Shown piece by piece: positions 35,860-43,460 of a stretch of DNA of 64,000 nucleotides. Position numbers and translations under genes: made by a program. Positions within the stretch are counted from its first letter, which is position 1; each line of letters begins with the position of its first letter. The notes under the pieces are model-generated. The model did not search any database. It was not told where the DNA came from and saw only the letters and a program-made list of their open reading frames with translations. This DNA comes from an uncultured Lachnospiraceae bacterium (lineage in GTDB: Bacteria > Bacillota > Clostridia > Lachnospirales > Lachnospiraceae): positions 12,501 to 76,500 of the forward strand of contig CAKRJT010000013.1 in NCBI GenBank assembly GCA_934351925.1, read 5' to 3'.

Positions 35860-37866
35860 TTACATATAGTCCCTGAGCACTCCGTGGTCTCTTAAGAGTT
35901 TTTCGATTGCGGTTCCCTTAATCTTCTTGATGATAGGCTTCTTGAGTGCGTTGAGTGGTCCCGGAAGCTCAATCTCAAGCGGGGATTTACCGTCCATGAG
36001 CTTTACGGAGCTGTCTAAGAGCTCTCTCACATCATATACACTGCCCCAGACCTCCGGAACACCTCTGTCCACGCCGAGAAGTCCGTATACAGCCTCCATA
36101 GCTGTTCTGACAGAGTACTCCGTTGTAAATATTGTGTCTCTTGGAGTCTCAGCGAACTGTCCAAGGAATGCGAAGTTAATGCAGCCATCAGGGATAACAT
36201 CAGGACGATCTCCCTTTCTTCTCGGCATGAAGAACGCTGTGATGTAAGGCATCATCGTAGGAACCGATACGACCTTATCCCTTGCGAGCTCGTCAATCTG
36301 GTCAACAGGAATTCCGAGGTGGTACAGCCACTCTGCAGCAATCTCCTCACCCGTACATTCCTTCATAGGCTTCTTTACATAATCGCCCGGAACATCTGTG
36401 AACAGGCTGTATACCCATACGCATACCTCTTCCTTCTTCTGCTCCTTGAACTGTCCCTGTCTGTTGATTGTCCAGCTAAGCAGCCACTTGGAATCCTTGC
36501 AGCTTACGATACCGCCGGTAACAACATTGCCTGTTCTAGGGTCTCTCTTACAAATCTTCTTGATTGCATTGATGATGGTCTCATCTGAGGTTGTAACTGT
36601 AGCTGACTCCCAGTTGGTCTTAGAGATATCAGAGCAGAACTTCTCCGGATGTCCGAAATCAGGGCTCTGCTTTGCAATGTTCTTCCAGAGGCTCCATACG
36701 CCGCTCGTTCTGACCTCAGCATCGCCGACAGGCGCCTGGGTGTGTGAACCGTAGATTGTGCTCTCTGTGCAGCTTCCGTTGGTTACGAATACCATATCGT
36801 TCTCAGTAAGCTCAATAACCTTCTCCTCGCCCTTGTGCCTGCAGATAATTCTCTTTGCCACCTTCTTCTGACCTGTTATCTCGAACTCAACATTTGTGAC
36901 CTCTGTGTTGAACTCGAACTTAACTCCTGCTTTCTCCAGATACTTCTTCATAGGAAGAATAAGTGACTCATACTGGTTGTACTTGGTGAACTTGAGAGCA
37001 CTGAAATCAGGGAGTCCGCCAATATGGTGAATAAATCTCTGGAAGTAGAGCTTCATCTCAAGGGCACTGTGCCAGTTCTCGAATGCGAACATTGTTCGCC
37101 AGTATAACCAGAAATCCGACTTAAATACCTCGTCATCGAATACATCCTCGATAGTCTTGTCATAGAGATCCTCATCCTTTGTGAAGAACAGCTTCATAAT
37201 CTCCATGCAGCCCTTCTGGCTTAAGTTGAACTTGCCGTCCGTGTGTGCGTCTTCACCGCGGTTGACCGTGGCACGGCACAATGAATAGTTAGGGTCATGC
37301 TTGTTGAGCCAGTAGTACTCGTCGAGAACGGATACACCCGGTGTCTCGATTGAAGGAATACTTCTGAACAGATCCCACAGACATTCAAAATGATTCTCCA
37401 TCTCACGTCCGCCACGCATTACATAGCCTCTTGTAGGGTCATTTATACCGTCACAGGCACCGCCGGCAACGTCCATAGCCTCAAGAATATGAATATTCTT
37501 TCCAGGCATCTGTGCATCCCTTACAAGGAAACATGCAGCGGCGAGTGAAGCAAGACCGCTTCCTACAAGGTATGCTGACTTCCCATCGACGCCTTCAGGC
37601 TTCTCAGGGCGTGCAAAGGCTTCATAATTACCGTTTGTGTAGTAAATTCCCTTGCTGTTCTTCTCATATTTTCCGCGCTCCGTGTTGCAAAACTCTTTAA
37701 GCTCCTGCTGTCTGCTCTCAGGCATTCCCTTCTTCCCGGCGCTTTTGGATAAGCCACCCTGCTTGCTCTCGTCATTCTTTTTCTTAACCACATTCACTGC
37801 CGCAACACCTGCTCCTATAGCGAGTGCCGATGCAACCAGTTTCATTTTCTTCTTACCTTTGCTCAT
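35860..37866 (-). CDS. ohyA: Oleate hydratase (MCRA family), FAD-dependent
   Basis: This 668-residue enzyme adds water to the cis-9 double bond of oleic and related acids to give 10-hydroxy fatty acids. Visible are the FAD fold YLVGSGLASLAAACFLVRD (GSGLAS at 102-107), GGACDG, RGGREMENHFECLWDLF and PYITAFFMPRRKGDRP near the end. Usual length is about 580-650; here an extra N-terminal segment contains a short hydrophobic helix (about 9-27) followed by a Lys-rich stretch, suggesting membrane association. The ATG at 37866 follows AAGGTGG. It is 31 bp after a DUF308 membrane protein gene and probably cotranscribed. Confidence 0.93.
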   Translation of the reverse strand: MSKGKKKMKLVASALAIGAGVAAVNVVKKKNDESKQGGLSKSAGKKGMPESRQQELKEFCNTERGKYEKNSKGIYYTNGNYEAFARPEKPEGVDGKSAYLVGSGLASLAAACFLVRDAQMPGKNIHILEAMDVAGGACDGINDPTRGYVMRGGREMENHFECLWDLFRSIPSIETPGVSVLDEYYWLNKHDPNYSLCRATVNRGEDAHTDGKFNLSQKGCMEIMKLFFTKDEDLYDKTIEDVFDDEVFKSDFWLYWRTMFAFENWHSALEMKLYFQRFIHHIGGLPDFSALKFTKYNQYESLILPMKKYLEKAGVKFEFNTEVTNVEFEITGQKKVAKRIICRHKGEEKVIELTENDMVFVTNGSCTESTIYGSHTQAPVGDAEVRTSGVWSLWKNIAKQSPDFGHPEKFCSDISKTNWESATVTTSDETIINAIKKICKRDPRTGNVVTGGIVSCKDSKWLLSWTINRQGQFKEQKKEEVCVWVYSLFTDVPGDYVKKPMKECTGEEIAAEWLYHLGIPVDQIDELARDKVVSVPTMMPYITAFFMPRRKGDRPDVIPDGCINFAFLGQFAETPRDTIFTTEYSVRTAMEAVYGLLGVDRGVPEVWGSVYDVRELLDSSVKLMDGKSPLEIELPGPLNALKKPIIKKIKGTAIEKLLRDHGVLRDYM

Positions 37867-37897
37867 ACTCTTGTCCACCTTTCTATTTGATAATTTT

Positions 37898-38482
37898 TTA
37901 ACTTTCTAACCTTTTCCTGCGTATCGTCTTGACTGTGCTTAACACCACACAGATGTTTAACACTCCGTCAAGCACAAGGTTGATACCGATTATCCAAGCT
38001 GCCATCGTCTGTGCCGCAAAAGGGATAACCATAAGTATTATACCCACTATGGATACAAGCAAGGCGATAACGAGGATAAGCCACCAGTTCTCAATTCCAA
38101 ACTTCTTTGCATCCACCGCCGTCTGCAGCTTTAACGCGCCGTCAATCAGAATAAATATTCCCACACATACCGATAATATTTCGACCATGTAGGAAGTTCT
38201 GAATATCAGCACAGCCCCCAGTATCGCGGATATGATTCCAAGTGCAAAATCGAACTGAAATGCAAGCTGGAAAATATCCTTCGTGAAATAGCCGACTATC
38301 TTGACTGCTCCTAACATAACCAACACGACACCGAATATCTTACATAGGACATTGATTGCCCTTATCGGACTGAACAAAATCAGCATACCAACAATTATGA
38401 GGCATACATCCATCACAATATACATATTCTTTACTATTTTGAGCTGTTTCATTCCAAGCCTCGTTTCCGCAGATATTTTCAC
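37898..38482 (-). CDS. DUF308/HdeD-like membrane protein
   Basis: A 194-residue protein with six hydrophobic helices in pairs and Gly-rich turns such as DVCLIIVGMLILFSP and DGALKLQTAVDAKKFG, the pattern of the HdeD/DUF308 group. The GTG at 38482 lies 11 nt after GAAGGA. It precedes oleate hydratase in the same direction. Known members are linked to acid or envelope stress; here a role next to fatty-acid detoxification is plausible but unproven. Confidence 0.75.
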   Translation of the reverse strand: MKISAETRLGMKQLKIVKNMYIVMDVCLIIVGMLILFSPIRAINVLCKIFGVVLVMLGAVKIVGYFTKDIFQLAFQFDFALGIISAILGAVLIFRTSYMVEILSVCVGIFILIDGALKLQTAVDAKKFGIENWWLILVIALLVSIVGIILMVIPFAAQTMAAWIIGINLVLDGVLNICVVLSTVKTIRRKRLES

Positions 38483-38555
38483 TGCCGGCGGTTCCTTCGA
38501 CTATCTTTCGACCACCTTGTAGTGTTATAATACCCCACCCTCCGCGCTTTTAAAA

Positions 38556-38579
38556 CAGACAAAAATGCCTGAATGTCTG
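38556..38579. promoter_or_regulatory. Candidate operator upstream of DUF308 - ohyA
   Basis: CAGACA and TGTCTG form an inverted repeat with a 12-bp gap, about 75 bp before the DUF308 start. The same TCAGAC/GTCTGA core recurs in the adjacent tetR terminator. A TATTATAAC stretch around 38525-38533 could be the -10 of the operon. A binding site for the TetR protein encoded next door is possible. Confidence 0.3.
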
Positions 38580-38590
38580 ATTTTTAGGCA

Positions 38591-38633
38591 AAAAAGAAAA
38601 AGTGTCTGAAAATCAATCTGATTTCCAGACACT
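38591..38633 (-). terminator. Intrinsic terminator of tetR gene
   Basis: On the minus strand AGTGTCTGGAAATCA pairs with TGATTTTCAGACACT, followed by TTTTTCTTTTTT. It begins 5 bp past the tetR stop codon. Confidence 0.85.
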
Positions 38634-38637
38634 CCTG

Positions 38638-39204
38638 TTATCGGCGCTCCTGTACACACTGTTCTATCATATCCTTCACCGTAGCGTTGAAGGTTCCGGC
38701 GGTTCTCGCGATGAACTTCTCCTGCCCCGACGGCAGCTTTCTCTTAATCCATTCAAGTGTATTTCCGACTATCGCGTGGGTATAAAAGCCGGTGATGTAG
38801 TCAATATCCTCCTCGGAGAGCTTATACCCTTGCGCCTCCTTCTTCACAAACCTGCTTATAAAGGAGAATGCAAGCGTTTCGAGATAATTTTCGAGGACAT
38901 CCCGCTTCCTCGAGTCGTATATATGAAGGATTGCCCTTCTGTACTTCAGCACAAACTGCGCCGCCCTCTCATACTCCTCGCCGAACGTGGTATTCTCATC
39001 TATATCACCCGACATAAACCTCTCGGTCTCCACGCGGAACACATCGTCTAAGAGGTCATATATATCGCTGTAGTGATAGTAGAAGGTATTCCTGTTAATC
39101 TCGCACTCCTCCACGATATCTCTCACGGTTATCTTGTCAAGGCTCTCGTTCTCTAAAAGCTGCATAAAGGTGTTCATAATAAACTTCTGCGTCTGTTTAG
39201 CCAT
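38638..39204 (-). CDS. TetR-family regulator
   Basis: A 188-residue protein with the HTH at about 24-50 (KITVRDIVEECEINRNTFYYHYSDIYDLLDDV) and a C-terminal helical domain of the kind found in TetR_C_7/DhaS-like members, ending in a VGNTLEWIKRKLPSGQEKF pattern. It is upstream of the DUF308 - oleate hydratase pair on the same strand but separated by its own terminator. Regulation of that fatty-acid operon is the simplest hypothesis. Confidence 0.85.
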   Translation of the reverse strand: MAKQTQKFIMNTFMQLLENESLDKITVRDIVEECEINRNTFYYHYSDIYDLLDDVFRVETERFMSGDIDENTTFGEEYERAAQFVLKYRRAILHIYDSRKRDVLENYLETLAFSFISRFVKKEAQGYKLSEEDIDYITGFYTHAIVGNTLEWIKRKLPSGQEKFIARTAGTFNATVKDMIEQCVQERR

Positions 39205-39214
39205 CTATGGTGCC

Positions 39215-39585
39215 TCATTTTTCCGCAAGCCACTCTTTCGCCTGCTGTTTTAGCCATTCACACCATTCGTCCGCTCCCTCGCCCGTCCGGCGCAGATAGG
39301 AAAATCTTAGGTTTCAGGTTACGCATGAGCGTATACTCCTAAACTTATCCATATCGAAATCGAAGTACGCAAGTACATCTATCTTGTTGATTATGAGTGC
39401 ACCGCATACCGTTAATATGAGCAGCTATTTGAGAGGCTGGTCATATCCGCATCGGGATGGCACATACCTCCTGTGTGAATCTGAACAGTCCTGGCAGCCG
39501 TCTTTTCGGAGCTTGCTCCTGCATCGGCATCGCTGCCGGCAAAGACGCTCTGCTTGACTTCTATAATTTTATAATTTTTTTCCAT
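39215..39585 (-). pseudogene. hypB: hypB remnant (hydrogenase nickel-insertion GTPase)
   Basis: The start is intact: AAGGATTGTTAGTA then MEKNYKIIEVKQSVFAGSDAD. It jumps, with the P-loop region missing, to RTVQIHTGGMCHPDADMTSL, which matches the HypB metal-binding stretch (NTGxGCHLDA). A different frame supplies CGALIINKIDVLAYFDFDMD (the NKID G4 motif), and a third ends TGEGADEWCEWLKQQ, the HypB C-terminus. At least one large internal deletion and two frameshifts are required. No hydrogenase genes are nearby, so this is a relic. Most of the gap before the next gene is taken up by it. Confidence 0.75.
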
Positions 39586-39683
39586 TACTAACAATCCTTT
39601 TAATGATTAATTTTTCGTAAACTTGCTCTTTGGGGATTGCTGTTGTCATCATGACCCATCATGACCCTCAAATCATATTATTC

Positions 39684-39712
39684 TTGCATAATCGGATTTT
39701 ATGTGTTATCAT
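39684..39712 (+). promoter_or_regulatory. Promoter of DUF2798 gene
   Basis: TTGCAT (39684-39689), a 17-bp spacer and TATCAT (39707-39712). This predicts a leader of about 120 nt with a terminator-like hairpin before the gene. Confidence 0.55.
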
Positions 39713-39760
39713 ATCTGCCTGTAAACTGCATAGAGAACTTTGGTATATAATTGGAAACGA

Positions 39761-39806
39761 TACATGCGTGTTTGCATGATTAACGAACAACACACATGTA
39801 TTTTTT
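39761..39806 (+). terminator. Leader terminator-like hairpin (attenuator candidate)
   Basis: TACATGCGTGTT and AACACACATGTA form a 12-bp stem with one mismatch around a 16-nt loop, followed at once by TTTTTT. It lies between the promoter and the ribosome site of the DUF2798 gene, where a terminator would act as an attenuator. Confidence 0.6.
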
Positions 39807-39838
39807 ATGCCAAAATTTATATCTAAAGGAGAACATTT

Positions 39839-40312
39839 ATGCAAAAGAAACCATTTTTACAGAGTCTTATCTTCACAGCCGTCATGGCATTCGTCATGGT
39901 CTACGCCATGGTATGCTACAATATCGCCATCGAGATGGGCGGTATGAGCAACCGGATTTTCCTCATCGCGTTCCATGAAATCCCTATTATGTGGCCTATC
40001 GCAATCGTCCTCGAGATGTTCGTGTTCGAACGGCTTGCAATCAAGCTCGCCTTCCGCTTCGTAAACCCTGAAAAGGACAGTCCTTTTTTAATAACCCTCG
40101 GCATCTCCTCCATGATTGTATGCCTCATGTGCCCGACTATGAGCCTCATCGCCACACTCCTCTTCGCACACCCGGGCTCACAGGTTGTCGCCGTGTGGCT
40201 CCAGAAGCTTGCACTCAACTTCCCTATGGCGCTGTGCTGGCAGGTATTCTTCGCAGGACCTGGGGTACGCAATTTCTTCAAGCTGTTCGAGAAGAAGGGC
40301 GCGAAGGCGTAA
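39839..40312 (+). CDS. DUF2798 membrane protein
   Basis: A 157-residue protein with four hydrophobic helices arranged as two repeats of the DUF2798 unit (FTAVMAFVMVYAMVCYNIA and LGISSMIVCLMCPTMSLIA). The ribosome site AAAGGAGAAC is strong. It is a single-gene unit with its own promoter, an attenuator-like leader and a bidirectional terminator downstream. Molecular function of this family is not established. Confidence 0.82.
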   Translation: MQKKPFLQSLIFTAVMAFVMVYAMVCYNIAIEMGGMSNRIFLIAFHEIPIMWPIAIVLEMFVFERLAIKLAFRFVNPEKDSPFLITLGISSMIVCLMCPTMSLIATLLFAHPGSQVVAVWLQKLALNFPMALCWQVFFAGPGVRNFFKLFEKKGAKA

Positions 40313-40324
40313 CTGTAAACGAGT

Positions 40325-40628
40325 GATTGGGTTGGTATAACATGCGGTGTGGTGTGTGAGTGTATAATGTTTTGTGGTTATGGACATCGGCTCCGTTACT
40401 CGGGGCTAAGTTGTTCTAAGGGCTCTGGACTATATTTTCTATACTCCCGCCACCGAAGCAAAGCATACGTCCTGTATGCATTGCTTCTAAAGCAGCGTCC
40501 ATGCTGCTTTTGGCTGGACAATCGCCAGAGCCCTAAGAACAACTAAGCCCCTCATAAAAGTCGCGATATCCATAACCACAAACCGTTATACACATTCAGG
40601 CTTTCAAGCATGTTACGCCAACCCAATC
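40325..40628. repeat. Large palindromic repeat, family A copy 1
   Basis: A roughly 300-bp imperfect palindrome. The ends GATTGGGTTGG and CCAACCCAATC pair, and arms of about 115 nt stay complementary through CTAAGTTGTTCTAAGGGCTCTGG. Inside, on the minus strand, are two hairpins: AAAGCAGC-ATGGAC-GCTGCTTT, and GAAGCAA-GCATAC with loop AGGAC closing on GTATGC-TTGCTTC, then GGTGGCG. The unit is homologous, in inverted orientation, to 41211-41500. It fills the gap between the DUF2798 and GNAT genes. Confidence 0.85.
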
Positions 40629-40637
40629 TGTATACGG

Positions 40638-40678
40638 AAAAAGGTGCACGAAAATTTTTCATTTCGTGCACCTTTTTT
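40638..40678. terminator. Bidirectional terminator between DUF2798 and GNAT genes
   Basis: AAAAAGGTGCACGAAA and TTTCGTGCACCTTTTT are perfect 16-nt arms around TTTTTCA, with A and T runs on both sides, so it can stop transcription of the convergent genes on either strand. Confidence 0.85.
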
Positions 40679-40737
40679 GCTTCCATGCAGCTATTTTAAC
40701 ATGAATTTCAATAATTTATTACTTTATCTACTTGTAA

Positions 40738-41142
40738 TCAATCAAAATTTTTAACCACCAATGCGGAGTAATTATCATACTGTTTAAATCCATAGCGCTC
40801 ATAAAATGCAATATTTTTCGGGTCAGATGGCATGACTTTTACATACAGCAGATTTCTGAAATGGTTCATGAGCCGCTTCATAAGCTCGTCCCCTATATGT
40901 TTCCCCTGATACTGCGGGTCAACCAGCAGGTAATGTATGAGCGCAACCGTCTCCCCATCATCAAGGGCGCGAACCAGCCCAACCAGTCTTTCTCCGTCCC
41001 ACGCCGAAACAACATGCGTTGAATTTTTCATCGCCCTCACCAGTCTGTCTGGATACCTTCCCGACTCCCAGTTTACCGATAAAAACAGCCGTTCCAAATC
41101 GTCTCTGTCAAAATCACGGATTTCCTTATACTCTATATTCAT
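40738..41142 (-). CDS. GNAT-family N-acetyltransferase
   Basis: A 134-residue GNAT domain: LVRALDDGETVALIHYLLVDPQYQGKHIGDELMKRLM carries the acetyl-CoA motif (QYQGKHIG), and NIAFYERYGFKQYD is the usual C-terminal motif B. Start set at 41142 with GGGAG upstream; a TTG at 41148 is the alternative. Substrate not evident. The gene is neatly bracketed by two inverted family A palindromic repeats, which may mean it was carried or is regulated by them. Confidence 0.88.
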   Translation of the reverse strand: MNIEYKEIRDFDRDDLERLFLSVNWESGRYPDRLVRAMKNSTHVVSAWDGERLVGLVRALDDGETVALIHYLLVDPQYQGKHIGDELMKRLMNHFRNLLYVKVMPSDPKNIAFYERYGFKQYDNYSALVVKNFD

Positions 41143-41210
41143 TGCCAAGTACTCCCTTCCCGGTAGCTTATACGGCTAATATAATACTTCATGTTACTCA
41201 TATTGTATGT

Positions 41211-41500
41211 GTCAAAACATGCTCATGAAACTTAAATATGTATAACGTGTTATATTTATGCGTATCGCGACTTTTGGGAGAAGCTTAGATTGTTCTTAGG
41301 ACTCTGTTTAATTCCAGCCACAGTCAGCATGGAGGCTGACTGAGTTGCAAACAGCCATGGAGGGCTGATTTTGCAACGGTGGCGTGCATTTATAAAACAT
41401 ATATCAGAGTCCTTAGAACATCTTGGCTTCGTACAACCGGAGCCGATATGCATAAATATAACACGTTATACATTCACAGATTAAATCAGCATGTTTTGAC
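41211..41500. repeat. Large palindromic repeat, family A copy 2
   Basis: A 290-bp palindrome with ends GTCAAAACATGCT and AGCATGTTTTGAC and arms matching through TATAACGTGTTATATTTATG and GTTCTTAGGACTCTG. The inner plus-strand hairpins are CAGTCAGC-ATGGAG-GCTGACTG (41321-41342) and GTTGCAA-CAGCC-ATGGAG-GGCTG-TTGCAAC (41344-41377), then GGTGGCG. Outer sequence, hairpin positions and loops match the 40325-40628 unit read on its minus strand, while stem bases differ in compensating pairs. No gene in this 370-bp gap. Confidence 0.85.
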
Positions 41501-41516
41501 GTCTTAATTCTCGAAT

Positions 41517-42044
41517 CTACAGCACATTTACCTGGCACATCTTCATCGCCTCGAGCGCATTTTTATGGCTCTGCGGCGTTACTCCGGCGCAGCAGTTTTC
41601 AATAACATTAATCTCAGTCTCCGGAAGGTTTGCCTTAATCACCATCGCGTTTGAGATGACACAGATATCGGTGCAGAGCCCGATGAGGGTCACACTCTCA
41701 AGCCCGTCGACTGTTTTAAGGTATGTGGCAAGCTCCACAGAACCGAAGGTAAGCTTATCGAACACCTTCGTGTCGTCGCTTTGAAGTGCCTTCAGCTCGT
41801 CACGGATTTCCCAGCCGGCTGTACCCTTTATGCAGTGAGGCACGGGAAGGTTTCTGCCCTCCTGAGTGTCCATGTAGTTGTCAAAATGTGTGTCCCTCGT
41901 GTAGATAACTTCGTCGCCTCTATCCAGGGCTTTCTTTATGCAGTCTGCCACATCTGTGACTATCGCCTGTGCCTCCTTTGTGCCGAGTGCTCCGTCGATG
42001 AAATCATTCTGCATATCAATAACGACAAGTATGTTTTTACTCAT
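41517..42044 (-). CDS. Isochorismatase-like cysteine hydrolase
   Basis: A 175-residue protein of the nicotinamidase/isochorismatase fold. The triad is visible: Asp10 in VVIDMQNDF, Lys in VFDKLTFGS near 96, and Cys in LIGLCTDICV near 128. The HCIKGTAGWEI segment is of nicotinamidase type, though length is slightly short for PncA. The start is uncertain between ATGs at 42053 and 42044; AGGAG is better spaced for 42044. It overlaps the end of the MATE gene, so the two are probably cotranscribed. Confidence 0.85.
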   Translation of the reverse strand: MSKNILVVIDMQNDFIDGALGTKEAQAIVTDVADCIKKALDRGDEVIYTRDTHFDNYMDTQEGRNLPVPHCIKGTAGWEIRDELKALQSDDTKVFDKLTFGSVELATYLKTVDGLESVTLIGLCTDICVISNAMVIKANLPETEINVIENCCAGVTPQSHKNALEAMKMCQVNVL

Positions 42045-43425
42045 AATCTTCATTCACTCCTATCTTTGAAATAACCTTTTTATTCAATATGGTGAGAAAC
42101 AGAACCGTCATCGCAAGCGACATGAGCTCAGCGATAGGAAAAGCCCACCATACATAGTCCACATTTCCCAGCTTCGAGAGCATATATGCTACCGGAAGGA
42201 GGACTATAAGCTGTCTTGCCACGGAAACTATCATGCTGTAAACCGCCTTGCCGAGTGCCTGGAAAGCACTGCCGCAGGCGATACAGAAGCCCGCAAATAT
42301 GAAGCTCAGGCTGATTATTCGAAGTGCCGGAACTCCTAGTGCAAGCATGTTGTCGGACGCCTCAAAAAGCTTTAAGAGAGGCACCGGTATGGTCTGGAAA
42401 ATCACAAGTCCTACAAGCAGAAGTCCCATAATGTAAGCTACGCTGTGCTTCATGGTCTTTACAACCCTCTCCCTGCTGCCCGCACCGTAGTTATAGGCGA
42501 TGACAGGAATGACTCCGTTATTAAAGCCGAAGGCAGGCATGAACACGAAGCTCTGAAGCTTGAAATATACGCCAAACACCGCCGTCGCGGTTGATGAGAA
42601 GGTGATGAGGATTACATTCATTCCGTAATTCATGATGGAACCTATCGCCTGCATTACGATTGACGGAACACCTATGCCGTAAATCATCTTTATGATATTT
42701 CCGCTGGGTTTGAAGCCCTTCATGCTGATATTGACCTCGTGGTTCTTAAAATGGTTTATCAACGCAGCCAGAATTCCGGCTGTTATCTGTCCTATAACTG
42801 TTGCAACTGCCGCTCCCGTGACGCCCAGCTTAGGAAGCCCGAGAAGTCCGAAGATGAGGATAGGGTCAAGAATTATATTGATAACCGCACCCACACTCTG
42901 CGTAATCATCGTATATATGGTCCTTCCGGTCGCCTGCAGCATTCGCTCAAACATGAGCTGAGTGAAAATACCGAACGAGAAGCAGCAAACCACAACCATA
43001 TAATCTTTTCCGTATGTGATAATTGACTCAATATCAGTCTGGCTCTTATAGAACGGCTCTACAAGAAACAGCCCTATAATGAGAAACGCCGCATAGCTTA
43101 AAACAACCAAAAACACCGCATTCTCGGCAATCTTGTTCACCCGCTCATAATCCTTCTCTCCGAGCGAACGCGCAAGCAGCGCGTTCACACCGACCGCCGT
43201 ACCTGCGCCGACAGCAATCATAAGGTTCTGTATCGGGAACGCCATCGATACCGCCGTGAGCGCGTCCTCACTTATCTTCGCAACAAATATGCTGTCCACA
43301 ATATTGTACAGCGCCTGCACAAGCATCGATATCATTATCGGAAGCGACATCGACACTATCAGCTTATCAATCGGCATAACGCCCATCTTGTTCTCTTTAA
43401 TATTCTCTTTAATATTCTCTTTCAT
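42037..43425 (-). CDS. MATE-family efflux transporter 2
   Basis: A 462-residue membrane protein with twelve hydrophobic helices. Family motifs include LPIMISMLVQALYNIVDSIFVAKIS near the N-terminus and GLPKLGVTGAAVATVIGQ in the middle. The frame is open for 78 codons upstream, but those overlap the preceding MATE gene; the ATG at 43425 has AGGAGAAAACAGGA upstream. The N-terminus carries a threefold KEN-I repeat, produced by short direct DNA repeats (ctctttaatatt), a possible slippage site. Exports cationic drugs or dyes in exchange for Na+ or H+ in known relatives. Confidence 0.9.
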   Translation of the reverse strand: MKENIKENIKENKMGVMPIDKLIVSMSLPIMISMLVQALYNIVDSIFVAKISEDALTAVSMAFPIQNLMIAVGAGTAVGVNALLARSLGEKDYERVNKIAENAVFLVVLSYAAFLIIGLFLVEPFYKSQTDIESIITYGKDYMVVVCCFSFGIFTQLMFERMLQATGRTIYTMITQSVGAVINIILDPILIFGLLGLPKLGVTGAAVATVIGQITAGILAALINHFKNHEVNISMKGFKPSGNIIKMIYGIGVPSIVMQAIGSIMNYGMNVILITFSSTATAVFGVYFKLQSFVFMPAFGFNNGVIPVIAYNYGAGSRERVVKTMKHSVAYIMGLLLVGLVIFQTIPVPLLKLFEASDNMLALGVPALRIISLSFIFAGFCIACGSAFQALGKAVYSMIVSVARQLIVLLPVAYMLSKLGNVDYVWWAFPIAELMSLAMTVLFLTILNKKVISKIGVNEDYE

Positions 43426-43460
43426 ATCCTGTTTTCTCCTGAATAACGTAGTCTTAATCC

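Noticed and set aside
40325..41500. CsrA-regulatory small RNAs based on GGA loops
   Set aside because: Some loops have the ATGGA core, but one has CAGGA, the strand of expression is unknown and no csrA gene is in the window. Kept only as structured repeats.
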